A model generated the notes under the pieces. It was not told where the DNA came from. It ran no database searches and saw only the letters and a program-made list of their open reading frames with translations. Positions 1-9,410 of a DNA stretch of 64,000 nucleotides are shown here, one piece after another. Within the stretch, counting starts at the first letter, position 1. The number at the start of each line of letters is the position of its first letter. The position numbers and the translations under genes are program-made. Origin of the DNA: Panulirus ornatus (taxonomy: Eukaryota > Arthropoda > Malacostraca > Decapoda > Palinuridae); contig NC_092287.1 of the NCBI RefSeq assembly GCF_036320965.1, positions 5,739,297-5,803,296 on the forward strand, in the 5' to 3' direction.

Positions 1-1287
1 TATTGATTGAGAGGGTGAAGGCATGTATAGAGCATCAGATTGGGGAAGTGCTAGAGGATGTGTAGATCAGTTGTTTGCTTTGAAGAATGTATATGAGAAA
101 TACTTGGAAAAACAGATGGATTTGTATGTAGCACTTATGGATCTGGAGATGGCATATGATAGGGTTGATAGAGATGCTTAGTGAAAGGTTTCAAAGAGTA
201 TATGGTGTGGGAGGTAAGTTGCTAGAAGCAGTGAAAATTTTTACCAAGGATGTAAGGTATGTTGTGTACAGGTAGGAAGAGTTATTGGTTCCCAGTGAAG
301 GTCGGTCTGCAGCAGGGGTGTGTGGTGTCCCTATGGTTGTTTAATTTTTTTATGGATGGGGTGGTTAGGGAGGTAAATGCAAGAGTTTTGGAGAGAGGGG
401 CAAGTATGCAGTAGGTTGGGGATGAAAGGGCCTGGAAAGTAAGTCAGTTGTTGTTTGCCTATGATACAGCTCTAGTGGCTGATTTGAGTGAGAACCTGCA
501 TTAGCTGGTGACTGAGTTTGGAAAAGTGTGTGAAAGGAGAAAGTTGAGAGTAAATGTGAATATAAGCAAGGATATTAGGTTCAGTAGGGTTGAAGGACAA
601 GTTATTTGTGATGTAAGTTTGAATGGCGAGAAGTTGGAGGAAGTGAAGTGTTTTAGATATCTGGGAGTGGACTTAGCAGCGAATGGAACCATGGAAGCGG
701 AAGTGAGTCACAGGGTGGGGGATGGGGGCAAAGGTTCTGGGAGCGATGAAGAATGTGTGGAAGGAGAGAATGTTATCTCCGAGAGCAAAAATGGGTATGT
801 TTTAAGGAATAGTAGTAGTAGTAGTTACAACAATGGTATATGGTTGCAAGGTGTATGGAGAAAGGTGGATGTGTTGGAAATGAAATGTTTAAGGACAATA
901 TGTGGTGTGAGATGGTTTGATTAAGTAATGAAAGGGTAAGAGATGTGTGGAAATGAAAAGAGTGCAGTTGAGAGAGCAGAATATGGTGTGTTGAATGGCT
1001 TGAACATATGGAAAGAATGAGTGAGAAAAGATTGACAAAGGATATGTGTCAGAGGTGGAGGGAACAAGAAGCAGGAGACCAAATTGACGGTGGAAAGATG
1101 GAGCGAAAAAAATTTTTGAGTGGTCCGGGCCTGAATGTACAGGAGGGTGAGCAGCATGTAAGGAATAGTGAATTCGGACAGTGTGTTATACCGGGGTATA
1201 TGAAGCATATGGGTAAACCATGAAAAGTTTTGTGGGATTTGGATGTGGATAGGGAGCTGTGGTTTTGGTTCCTTATGCATGGCAGTC
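1..1287 (+). mobile_element. RTE-like LINE relic, 5' part outside the window
   Basis: Degenerate copy of the main LINE family. The reverse-transcriptase region from the VKACxEHQIG segment to the C-terminal region is readable in all three frames with many stops and frameshifts. The catalytic box reads LFAYDTAL near 450-470 in place of LFADDTAL, so one catalytic Asp is lost. The longest open remnant is 508-924. From about 1180 it enters the long form of the LINE 3' UTR and breaks off at 1287 against an inverted LINE fragment. Confidence 0.85.
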
Positions 1288-1487
1288 ACCCCCTTCTTTT
1301 ACTAAATTCCACTGCAAAACCATCCAAACCCACCGCCTTGCCAGATTTCATCTTCCGCTAAGCTTTCACTACCTCTTCTCTCAACCAAACTATTGTCCCT
1401 GACCCTCTCACTTCGCTCACCACCCCGATCAAAACACCCTATATTTGCCTCTCTATCATCAAACACAACAAACCTTCAAAATACTCA
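1288..1487 (-). mobile_element. LINE fragment: linker between endonuclease and RT
   Basis: Read on the minus strand this matches the pre-RT region of the main LINE ([13 protein letters not shown] and [12 protein letters not shown] in the better copies; here slightly diverged, for example the equivalent of GKAVGLDGF). It abuts the 3' UTR of the plus-strand relic directly, so the junction is a rearrangement or a nested insertion. Confidence 0.7.
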
Positions 1488-1497
1488 TTTTTTTTTT

Positions 1498-1613
1498 TCA
1501 AAAGAAAGAACATAGAATTGGGCCAGGTGAGGGTATTCCCTCAAAGGCCCAGTCCTCTGTTCTTAACGCTACCTCGCTAATGCGGGAAATGGCGAATGGT
1601 TTGAAAGAAAGAA

Positions 1614-1615
<2 letters not shown>
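1498..1615 (+). mobile_element. SINE-like LINE derivative, 5'-truncated
   Basis: Carries the body GGGCCAGGTGAGG...TTCCCTCAAAGGCCCAGTCC, then the tail core CTACCTCGCTAATGCGGGA, AATGGCGAATG and a GAAAGAAAG-rich end. The strand is set by the A-rich 3' end. The same element occurs near 5050, 27630, 30443 and 53478. The tail runs straight into a (TA)n tract. Confidence 0.7.

Positions 1616-1682
<67 letters not shown>
1616..1682. repeat. (TA)n microsatellite, 67 bp
   Basis: Uninterrupted TA dinucleotide run. It lies between the A-rich end of a SINE-like element and the truncated 5' end of the next LINE copy. Open frames through it (poly Ile-Tyr) are not genes. Confidence 0.97.
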
Positions 1683-1684
<2 letters not shown>

Positions 1685-3170
1685 TTTGTTGAGTATTCCT
1701 GGTAAATTATATGGGAGGGTATTGATTGAGAGGGTGAAGGCATGTACAGAGCATCAGATTGGGGAAGAGCAGTGTGGTTTCAGAAGTGGTAGAGGATGTG
1801 TGGATCAGGTGTTTGCTTTGAAGAATGTATGTGAGAAATACTTAGAAAAGCAAATGGATTTGTATGTAGCATTTATGGATCTGGAGAAGGCATATGATAG
1901 AGTTGATAGAGATGCTCTGTGGAAGGTATTAAGAATATATGGTGTGGTAGGAAAGTTGTTAGAAGCAGTGAAAAGTTTTTATCGAGGATGTAAGGCATGT
2001 GTACGTGTAGGAAGAGAGGAAAGTGATTGGTTCTCAGTGAATGTAGGTTTGCGGCAGGGGTGTGTGATGTCTCCATGGTTGTTTAATTTGTTTATGGATG
2101 GGGTTGTTAGGGAGGTAAATGCAAGAGTTTTGGAAAGAGGGGCAAGTATGAAGTCTGTTGGGGATGAGAGAGCTTGGGAAGTGAGTCAGTTGTTGTTCGC
2201 TGATGATACAGCGCTGGTGGCTGATTCATGTGAGAAACTGCAGAAGCTGGTGACTGAGTTTGGTAAAGTGTGTGGAAGAAGAAAGTTAAGAGTAAATGTG
2301 AATAAGAGCAAGGTTATTAGGTACAGTAGGGTTGAGGGTCAAGTCAATTGGGAGGTGAGTTTGAATGGAGAAAAACTGGAGGAAGTGAAGTGTTTTAGAT
2401 ATCTGGGAGTGGATCTGGCAGCGGATGGAACCATGGAAGCGGAAGTGGATCATAGGGTGGGGGAGGGGGCGAAAATTCTGGGGGCCTTGAAGAATGTGTG
2501 GAAGTCGAGAACATTATCTCAGAAAGCAAAAATGGGTATGTTTGAAGGAATAGTGGTTCCAACAATGTTGTATGGTTGCGAGGCGTGGGCTATGGATAGA
2601 GTTGTGCGCAGAAGGATGGATGTGCTGGAAATGAGATGTTTGAGGACAATGTGTGGTGTGAGGTGGTTTGATCGAGTGAGTAACGTAAGGGTAAGAGAGA
2701 TGTGTGGAAATAAAAAGAGCGTGGTTGAGAGAGCAGAAGAGGGTGTTTTGAAGTGGTTTGGGCACATGGAGAGAATGAGTGAGGAAAGATTGACCAAGAG
2801 GATATATGTGTCGGAGGTGGAGGGAACGAGGAGAAGAGGGAGACCAAATTGGAGGTGGAAAGATGGAGTGAAAAAGATTTTGTGTGATTGGGGCCTGAAC
2901 ATGCAGGAGGGTGAAAGGAGGGCAAGGAATAGAGTGAATTGGAGCGATGTGGTATATCGGGGTTGACGTGCTGTCAGTGGATTGAATCAAGGCATGTGAA
3001 GCGTCTGGGGTAAACCATGGAAAGCTGTGTAGGTATGTATATTTGCGTGTGTGGACGTATGTATATACATGTGTATGAAGGGGGGTTGGGCCATTTCTTT
3101 CGTCTGTTTCCTTGCGCTACCTCGCAAACGCGGGAGACAGCGACAAAGTATAATAAATAAAATATAAAAT

Positions 3171-3173
<3 letters not shown>
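1683..3173 (+). mobile_element. Young RTE-like LINE copy, 5'-truncated
   Basis: Starts inside the RT domain at the [10 protein letters not shown] segment, directly after (TA)n, and runs through the stop codon and a short-form 3' UTR (2967-3173). The UTR contains the TTGCGCTACCTCGC core and ends GACAAAGTATAATAAATAAA. It is nearly identical to the copies at 10040, 16173, 56606 and 59584, so it is recent. Confidence 0.93.
1686..2966 (+). pseudogene. LINE reverse transcriptase, 5'-truncated ORF (426 aa open)
   Basis: Open to the natural stop. RT features in order: [16 protein letters not shown], motif [11 protein letters not shown], the [15 protein letters not shown] segment, and the catalytic [13 protein letters not shown] box. 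C-terminal to RT are [38 protein letters not shown] and [17 protein letters not shown] motifs characteristic of RTE-related LINEs. The endonuclease domain and RT N-terminus are missing, so the copy is dead although its catalytic Asp pair is intact. The first Met is internal and is not a true start. Confidence 0.9.

Positions 3174-3237
<64 letters not shown>
3174..3237. repeat. (TA)n microsatellite, about 64 bp
   Basis: TA run growing out of the AAATAAAATATA tail of the preceding LINE and ending against an older, inverted LINE relic. Confidence 0.97.
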
Positions 3238-3239
<2 letters not shown>

Positions 3240-3715
3240 AGACCCAAACCCCAACTAACCTGTCCCTTAACCCTGCTAAACCTAATAAACTTATTTTTAC
3301 TAACATTTACCCTCTACTTTCTCCTTTCACACACACTTACCCTCTTCCAAGCTGTCACCAACTTCTCAACTTCTGCCTTTCACCAACTCTTACACTTCGA
3401 AACTCACTCACCAGCTGCCTTCTTTCACACACACACATACAAACTCAGTCATCAACTTCTGTAGTTTCTCACTTGAATGTGCCACCAGTGCTGTATTGTT
3501 GGCAAGGTGACAGACCCACTTTTCATTCCCTTTCATCCCCTACAGAGTGCATACTCACATCTGTTTCTAAGACTCACATATATACCTTATTTACCACCCT
3601 ATCCATGGACAAATTAAACAGCCATTGTGACATTACACACCCCTGCTGCAAACCAACTCTCCTCTTCCCCCTCACACACATGCCTTACACCCTTGATAAA
3701 AACTCATTGATGGTT
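3238..3715 (-). mobile_element. Old LINE relic (RT region)
   Basis: Minus-strand match to the RT segment on both sides of the FADD box (equivalents of VNxNKSK, TEFGK, the FADD region and the SPWLFNLF segment), with heavy decay and insertions. The coding frame is destroyed. Confidence 0.75.
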
Positions 3716-3737
3716 AGAGGAGCCAAATGCTTCTGAC

Positions 3738-4130
3738 TTGACCTCTTTGATGTTGAGTAAGGAAGAAATTTTGATAAAAAAAGAACCAAAGTGCAGAACT
3801 ATTTTCAGAGTGGAAAGTGCTCTAGCCCTATCACCAGTGAGCTGGAATGAAGAGGAGATTCTAGAAAACATTGATATTTCTAGAATAGACATTAACAAAA
3901 TATTAAATGGTCTTAACCAAAACAAGGCTCCTGGTGAAATTTCTCCATATGTGCTGAAGGTGTGTAGATACACTAGACAAACCTTTTGGAATATTGTTCA
4001 ATATTTTATCAGAGAAAGGCAAAATGTTCAATGGATAAATGTTATCATTATCAGGCACTGGTGGTATATCATGTCATTATTTAGCAGAATGTTTTCCTTA
4101 AGCAATGGGGCTGGACCAATCTGGAAATAA
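3738..4130 (+). mobile_element. CR1/Jockey-like non-LTR RT fragment
   Basis: An open 130-residue frame contains DINKILNGLNQNKAPG followed by a SPYVLKVC-like segment. This matches the start of the RT domain in CR1/Jockey-type LINEs (LxxLxxxKAPGPDGI...LK). It is clearly different from the RTE-like family around it, which has [15 protein letters not shown] here. Homology fades after about 4000. Confidence 0.6.
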
Positions 4131-4144
4131 GCTGCATCTTCATT

Positions 4145-4665
4145 GGCAAATATGAGTTGGAGGTGGGAGGATGGAGTGAAAAAGATTTTAAGCGATCAGG
4201 GCCTGAACATACAGTAGGGTGAAAGGCATGCAAGGAATAGAGTGAATTGAAACAATTTGTTATACCAGGGTAGACATGCTGTCAATGGACTGAATCAGGG
4301 CATGTGAAGCGTTTGGGGTAAACCATGGAAAGGTCTGTGGGGCCTGGATGTGGAAAGGGAGCTGTGGTTTCAATGCATTACACATGAAAACTAGAAACTC
4401 GTGAACAAATGTGGCCTTTTTGTCCTTTCCCGGCGCCACCCCACTAAAAGGGGGGAGGTGCTATTTCCTGTTTGGTGGGGTGGCGACGGGAATGGATGAA
4501 GGCAGGAAGTATGAATAAGTACATGTGTGTATATGTATATGATTGTATATATGCATGTATGGGCATTTATGTGTATATGAGTGGTTGGGCCATTCTTCAT
4601 CTGTTTCCTTGTGCTACCTCGCTGATGCAGGAAACGGCAATTAATTGTAATAATAATAATACAAA
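4145..4665 (+). mobile_element. LINE 3' end, long 3' UTR form
   Basis: Starts in the WRWxDGVKKIL codons and continues through the long 3' UTR (GTAAACCATGGAAAGG, GGGGCCTGGATGTGG). The GCTACCTCGCTGATGCAGGA core is followed by AACGGCAATTAATTG and an (AAT)n tail. The tail is the older type, unlike that of the young copies. Confidence 0.85.
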
Positions 4666-4788
4666 TCATGTTATATCTATGCCATAGCCTGATTACCGAA
4701 GTCACCATTTTTCTGGATAATTTAAGTTAATACGAGCAACTTTTTACCTATGAAATTTCAAATATTGTTAATCATCTAATCTTTTCAG

Positions 4789-5016
4789 GTGATACAGGAT
4801 CCTGGTGGATCAGTATATGAAATGGGTGATGGAGAAGGCCATGTTGTTGTTGTAGCTGATGGAATGCCTGGTTTAGAGGGTGGGGAAGTTGCCGGCCAGC
4901 ATATGGTAGTTGTACAGCCAGGAGTTGGTGATCAAGGTGTTTTAATGCTCAGTGAGAGTCAGGTAATAATGGAAGCAGTAGATGGCCAGCAATTTACATA
5001 TATGTCTCAAACTTGA
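4789..5016 (+). CDS. Probable last coding exon of an unrecognised gene (75 codons)
   Basis: A good acceptor (polypyrimidine ATCTTTTCAG at 4779-4788) opens a frame GTG-ATA-CAG that runs to TGA at 5014-5016. The peptide is acidic and rich in Gly, Val and Met (VYEMGDGEGHVVVVADG, then LMLSESQVIMEAVDGQQ, ending FTYMSQT). The composition resembles low-complexity C-termini of transcription regulators, but I recognise no family. Earlier exons would lie left of the window. The codon pattern and the absence of any similarity to the local LINEs argue that it is real. It could also be an internal exon of which only this reading frame is visible. Confidence 0.55.
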   Translation: MIQDPGGSVYEMGDGEGHVVVVADGMPGLEGGEVAGQHMVVVQPGVGDQGVLMLSESQVIMEAVDGQQFTYMSQT

Positions 5017-5049
5017 TAGAAAATTTATCCCGTCTCTTATTCATATATA

Positions 5050-5160
5050 TATTTTTTCATACATATTCGCCCTTTCCCACTTTAGCGAGGTAGCATTAAG
5101 AACAGAGGACTGAGCCTTAAGAGGGAATATCCTCACTTGGCCCCCTTCTCTGTTCCTTTG
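5050..5160 (-). mobile_element. SINE-like LINE derivative (3' half)
   Basis: Minus-strand element: starts with the reverse of the A-rich tail (TTTTTTCATACATATTCGCC), then the tail core TTTAGCGAGGTAGC, the GAACAGAGGACTG body and GGCCCCCTTCTCTGTTCC. It is joined head-on to the next LINE fragment at 5161. Confidence 0.75.
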
Positions 5161-5960
5161 GAAGTCGTGAACATTATCTCAGAAAGCAAAAATGGGTATG
5201 TTTGAAGGAATATTGGTTCCAACAATGTTGTATGGTTGCGAGGCATGGGCTATGGATAGAGTTATGCGCAGGAGGATGGATGTGCCGGAAATGAGATGTT
5301 TGAGGACAATATGTGGTGTGAGGTGGTTTGACTGAGTAAGTAATGTAAGGGTAAGAGAGATGTGTGGAAGTAAAAAGAGCATGGTTGAGAGAGCAGAAGA
5401 GGATGTTTTGAAATGGTTTGGGCACATGGAGAGAATGAGTGAGGAAAGATTGACCAAGAGGATATATGTGTCGGAGGTGGAGGGAACGAGAAGTGGGAGA
5501 CCAAATTGGAGGTGGAAAGATGGAGTGAAAAAGATTTTGAGTGATCGGGGCCTGAACATGCAGGAGGGTGAAAGGCAGGCAAGGAATAAAGTGAATGGGA
5601 TTGATGTGGTATACCGGGGTCGACGTGCTGTCAATGGATTGAATTAGGGCATGTGAAGCGTCTGGGGTAAACCATGGAAAGTTCTGTGGGGCCTGGATGT
5701 GGAAAGGGAGCTGTGGTTTTGGGCATTATTACATGACAGCTGGAGACTGAGTGTGAACGAATGGGGCCTTTGCTGTCTTTTCCTAGCGCTACCTCACACA
5801 CATGAGGGGGGCGGGGGATGTTATTCCATGTGTGGCGGGGTGGCGATGGGGGTGAGTAGGGGCAGACAGTGTGAATTGTGTGCATGTGTGTGTCTGTGTG
5901 TGTACGTTGGGATGTGTGCGTGTGTATGTTTGCGTGTGTGTGTGCATATATATATGCTGT
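5161..5960 (+). mobile_element. LINE 3' end, C-terminal codons plus long 3' UTR
   Basis: Begins at the KSRTLSQKAKMG-equivalent codons and includes [12 protein letters not shown] and [16 protein letters not shown] stop interrupts the frame at about 5332. The stop near 5647 is followed by a long-form 3' UTR (GGGGCCTGGATGTGG...TTTTCCTAGCGCTACCTC) decaying into (TG)n/(TA)n-rich sequence by 5950. Confidence 0.87.
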
Positions 5961-7830
5961 CCAGAAACATTTTTGGTTGAGATTTTGTTCCCATTTCCAT
6001 TATCATAATAATCATAGGATTGTTTCATTTTTAGCTATCATTAGCCTAGTAAAGAACAGAGTACCTGCTACGTTATATCAGATGTTGGTAGCATCATGAA
6101 GCACATTCTTCCCAATTCTTTTGTTTTGAGAAACTAGTTTCAGTTGCATAATTTCTGATGTTTTCTTGATGTACCCAATTTGTAATTCAGTCTTGCCTGT
6201 ATATAATAATGCAGACAAAAATCAGTTGTTTTCTAACCATATCTCGTAGAAGATTGGATCTTATTAATCTTATTAACTCTATTCACATTTTCACCCAATG
6301 ATTGAAATTCATTCAAGTTAGAATTTTGGTTATTTGTAGAATCTGTAAATCACATTATTTAAACAGTACCAACACAAAGCTTTTGTACATATAAAACAGG
6401 TGTTCATATTGTCAGTAATGCATTAAATATAAGGGTGCATTTAAAGTTGTGTGAATACCCATTTTATGATTGTGAAACGGTACTTTACTTTTGAAGGAAG
6501 GGAGCTGTGGGTCAGACATAAGTAGTTGAAATTATTGTTGTGTTGAATTATATAAAGGACCACCTGGAGCATGTCATTTGATATGTCCCCTGACCAATTA
6601 CTGCTCCATGTCACCCCACCTGTCCCACTTCGCCACCAGAAGCTTACAGACTTCATGGAAAGCAGACTTGCTAGCCATCACCCACTACATGGGAACAAAA
6701 GTTCTAAAACTTCGTTGTAGATGGTTCCCCATCCTTGAATTGTAGTCATCATCATTACCCAAGCTGGCAAAAGGCATGTAATAGGACATAGAAAGAAATT
6801 TGATGCATACTTCTCTCCAAAAGTAACATTCATAAAACATAGAAACCAGTTTAGACAAAACCTCTTGACATCAACTGAAATCAGAGTACAAATTTTTGGC
6901 CTTAAGGAAACCCGAGTAGAACATCTATGTTGCCGTAATATTCCTTGAGCATTTTCCAGATAATTGATCAGAGTAAAGAATCAGTATGTGATGCTTTCTG
7001 AATATCAATCATGTTGAGCAAGTCCAGCAATTTATCAAGTCAGAATCTTTGCAACTAAATATTCAACCTCCACCCACTAGTAGTGACTTTCTCCATAACT
7101 TTATTACAGTGTCACAAAACTCTTGCCTTCCTAGTTGATCATTACTGTACCACTTTACACTATAATTAAATCCTGTCAGATCATAAGTTTCATGTTTAAC
7201 AGTCCCTTATGTACTTTATCCAATCTCAGTAAACCCATTGTTTTACTCCTTTAAAATTGTTGCAAATTCAATTTGCCAATAAAACTTTAAAGAAATTAAA
7301 ATTCATCCATTTCATTTACCAGTGATAACTCAGATTTCTGGTTGTTGTGTCCCACCCTCCCCTTAGGTTTTGGAAAGTCTCTCTAATTCTTCCCTGAAGA
7401 TAGAATTATCTCTTGCATCGGGCATAGTTTTTTCTAAAGCACCCATAAAACCTTAATGTCTGTGACAGGTTTGGCCTATTAAATGCTATTTGCCCCCTGG
7501 CCAATATTCTTCATCTTAAGGCCATTCTCATCATTCTTTCTTTCTAGTGTGATGCTCATAGGTCTGACGTCTTTCTTTCTCTCCCCTCCTAGATCTACTG
7601 ACATGCTTTACATCAAATACTTCCAGTCCCTCACATGGACATAGCTAAACTCAAATCTCCCCCCTTTTCCCAACATAGTCTTTACCACTTTTACAAACTA
7701 GGTAACAGTACATTTCCTCGAAGGTCACTCTTATTACAAGTGAACGAAATTTATATACTGGATTCTCTCGTGAACTATTTTGTTTTGCCCTCACCTTAAA
7801 AAAAATTGCTACCCTCCCCTCCTTGTATTT
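5961..7830. other. Spacer between convergent genes, no gene seen
   Basis: AT-rich, no convincing ORF and no recognised LINE. It would hold the 3' UTR of the plus-strand gene ending at 5016. The possible AATAAA at 7278-7283 is unsupported, and the LINE insertion at 5050-5960 would lie inside that UTR. Confidence 0.5.
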
Positions 7831-7831
7831 T

Positions 7832-8572
7832 AACTTTCTAAAAGGGGAAACAGAAGGAGTCACGCGGGGCGAGCTCATCCTCCTTGAAGGCTCAGATTGG
7901 GGTGTGTCTAAATGTGTGTGATGTAACCAAGATGAGAAAAAAGGAGAGATAGGTCATATGTTTGAGGAAAGGAACCTGGATGTTTTGGCTCTGAGTTAAA
8001 CGAAGCTCAAGGGTAAAGGGGAAGAGTGGTTTGGGAATGTCTTGGGAGTAAAGTCATGGGTTAGTGAGAGGACAAGAGCAATGGAAGGAGTAGCACTACT
8101 CCTGAAACAGGAGTGGTGGGAGTACATGATAGAGTGTAAGAAAGTAAACTCTAGATTGATATGGGTAAAACTGAAAGTTGATGGAGGTGGAAGGATGGAG
8201 TGAAAAAGATTTTAAGTGATCGGGGCCTGAACATGCAGGAGGGTGAGAGGCGTGCAAGGAATAGAGTGAATTGGAACGATGTGGTATACCAGGGTCGACC
8301 ATGCTGTCAATGGATTGAACCAGGGCATGTGAAGCGTCTGGGGTAAACCATGGAAAGTTCTGTGGGGCCTGGATGTGGAAAGGGAGCTGTGGTTTCGGTG
8401 CATTATTACACGACAGCTAGAGACTGAGTTTGAACTAATATGGCCTTTGTTGTCTTTTCCTAGCGCTACCTCGTACACGAGGGGGTTGTTATTTCGTGTG
8501 TGGTGGGGTGGCGATGGGAATGAATAAAGGCAGACAGTATGAATTATGTACATGTGTATATATGTATATGTC

Positions 8573-8645
<73 letters not shown>

Positions 8646-8797
8646 GTTGAGATGTATAGGTATGTATATTTGCGTGTGTGGACGTGTATGTACATACATG
8701 TGTATGTGGGTGGGTTGGGCCATTCTTTCGTCTGTTTCCTTGCGCTACCTCGCTAACGCGGGAGACAGCGACAAAGCGAAATAAATAAATAAATAAC
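7832..8797 (+). mobile_element. LINE with internal deletion: 5' UTR and endonuclease joined to the 3' end
   Basis: 7832-7900 matches the LINE 5' UTR seen again near 41780 (TTTCTAAAAGGGGAAACAG). 7900-8174 is the start of the APE endonuclease domain (MRKKGEIG, MFEERNLDVLALS, KLKGKGEEWFGNVLGVKSW, LIWVKLK). The catalytic Glu of the SETK motif is replaced by a stop (AGT TAA ACG). At about 8175 the sequence jumps to the [21 protein letters not shown] codons and continues through the long 3' UTR, a (TA)n block at 8581-8639 and the tail core TTGCGCTACCTCGCTAACGC, ending GCGAAATAAATAAATAA. The whole RT is absent. Confidence 0.8.
8581..8639. repeat. (TA)n inside a LINE 3' UTR
   Basis: 59-bp TA run within the long-form 3' UTR, where other copies have a short GTGTATATATATG stretch. 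It is an expansion of an internal element microsatellite. Confidence 0.95.
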
Positions 8798-9233
8798 TTT
8801 TCTTTGTACCCAAATATGAATAATTTGTCCATAATGAAGGGAGACTTCTTTCCTCCTTTCTTGCAGAGAAAAATGATAGAACTTCATATTTTCTAACTTT
8901 TCTCTTCATGGTATTCATTTTTTTTACCAGACTCCATCCACATATGATTACACTACAAGTGATGTCACACGATGGTCAAAGGGAAATGGCATACAGTCTT
9001 GTTAAGGAACTTCACTTAAAAAGTGTCTGTCATTTCTTTACTCCTGATTGGAATGTATCCTTGAAATTGGAGAGTCCCTATAAATGTGGTCTTGGGGTTG
9101 TTTAATTGACATTTCTCATTACCTAGAACAAAGCATTTTGGTAAGCCACCCTCACTTCTATAATCTAAAACTGTAGTGCTTATATATGCTTTATCATCTG
9201 ATAGGTAAACAAAACACATAACTGCATTACGCA
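8798..9233. other. Non-coding spacer downstream of RpL18A
   Basis: No gene or recognisable repeat apart from short AT-rich stretches. Short ORFs here have no support. Confidence 0.5.
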
Positions 9234-9239
9234 TTTATT
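9234..9239 (-). terminator. RpL18A polyadenylation signal
   Basis: AATAAA on the minus strand, 9 bases past the TAA stop. A very short 3' UTR is common for ribosomal protein mRNAs. No other AATAAA is closer. Confidence 0.7.
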
Positions 9240-9248
9240 TGAACCAAC

Positions 9249-9410
9249 TTAGAAAGTCTTGGGAGCTGGCCTGTTAAACGTAATACGATCCTTCTTCATA
9301 TTCTTCTTCTTGGTGTATGATAAATATGGGAACTTTATCTTGGAGTTGTGGAACTGAGTGGTCAAGGGCCTTCGACATTTGCTAACGGATACAATTTCCA
9401 CACGCATAAT
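9249..9410 (-). CDS. RpL18A: RpL18A coding exon 4 (residues 126-178)
   Basis: Acceptor TATCTTGCAG at 9411-9420 (minus strand), then [15 protein letters not shown] to the C-terminus and TAA at 9249-9251. The phase-0 join to exon 3 rebuilds the HSIQ|IMRVE segment, as in the family's HSIQIMKVE. Confidence 0.95.
   Translation of the reverse strand: MMRVEIVSVSKCRRPLTTQFHNSKIKFPYLSYTKKKNMKKDRITFNRPAPKTF

Noticed and set aside
1498..1743. Frames through (TA)n tracts encoding Ile-Tyr repeats (also near 3174, 8581 and 56541)
   Set aside because: Any TA repeat is open in all frames; there is no coding evidence.
2514..2990. Long antisense frames (110-158 codons) opposite the LINE C-terminal region, repeated at 10222, 17165, 55826, 57215 and 59765
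   Set aside because: They recur only because the LINE copies are near-identical, and the sense strand carries the RT-type protein motifs. The antisense peptides are Ser/Pro/His-rich shadows without any recognisable domain.
3738..4130. A possible host gene (130-codon plus frame)
   Set aside because: The LNGLNQNKAPG...LKVC segment is a CR1/Jockey RT motif; the rest is decayed.
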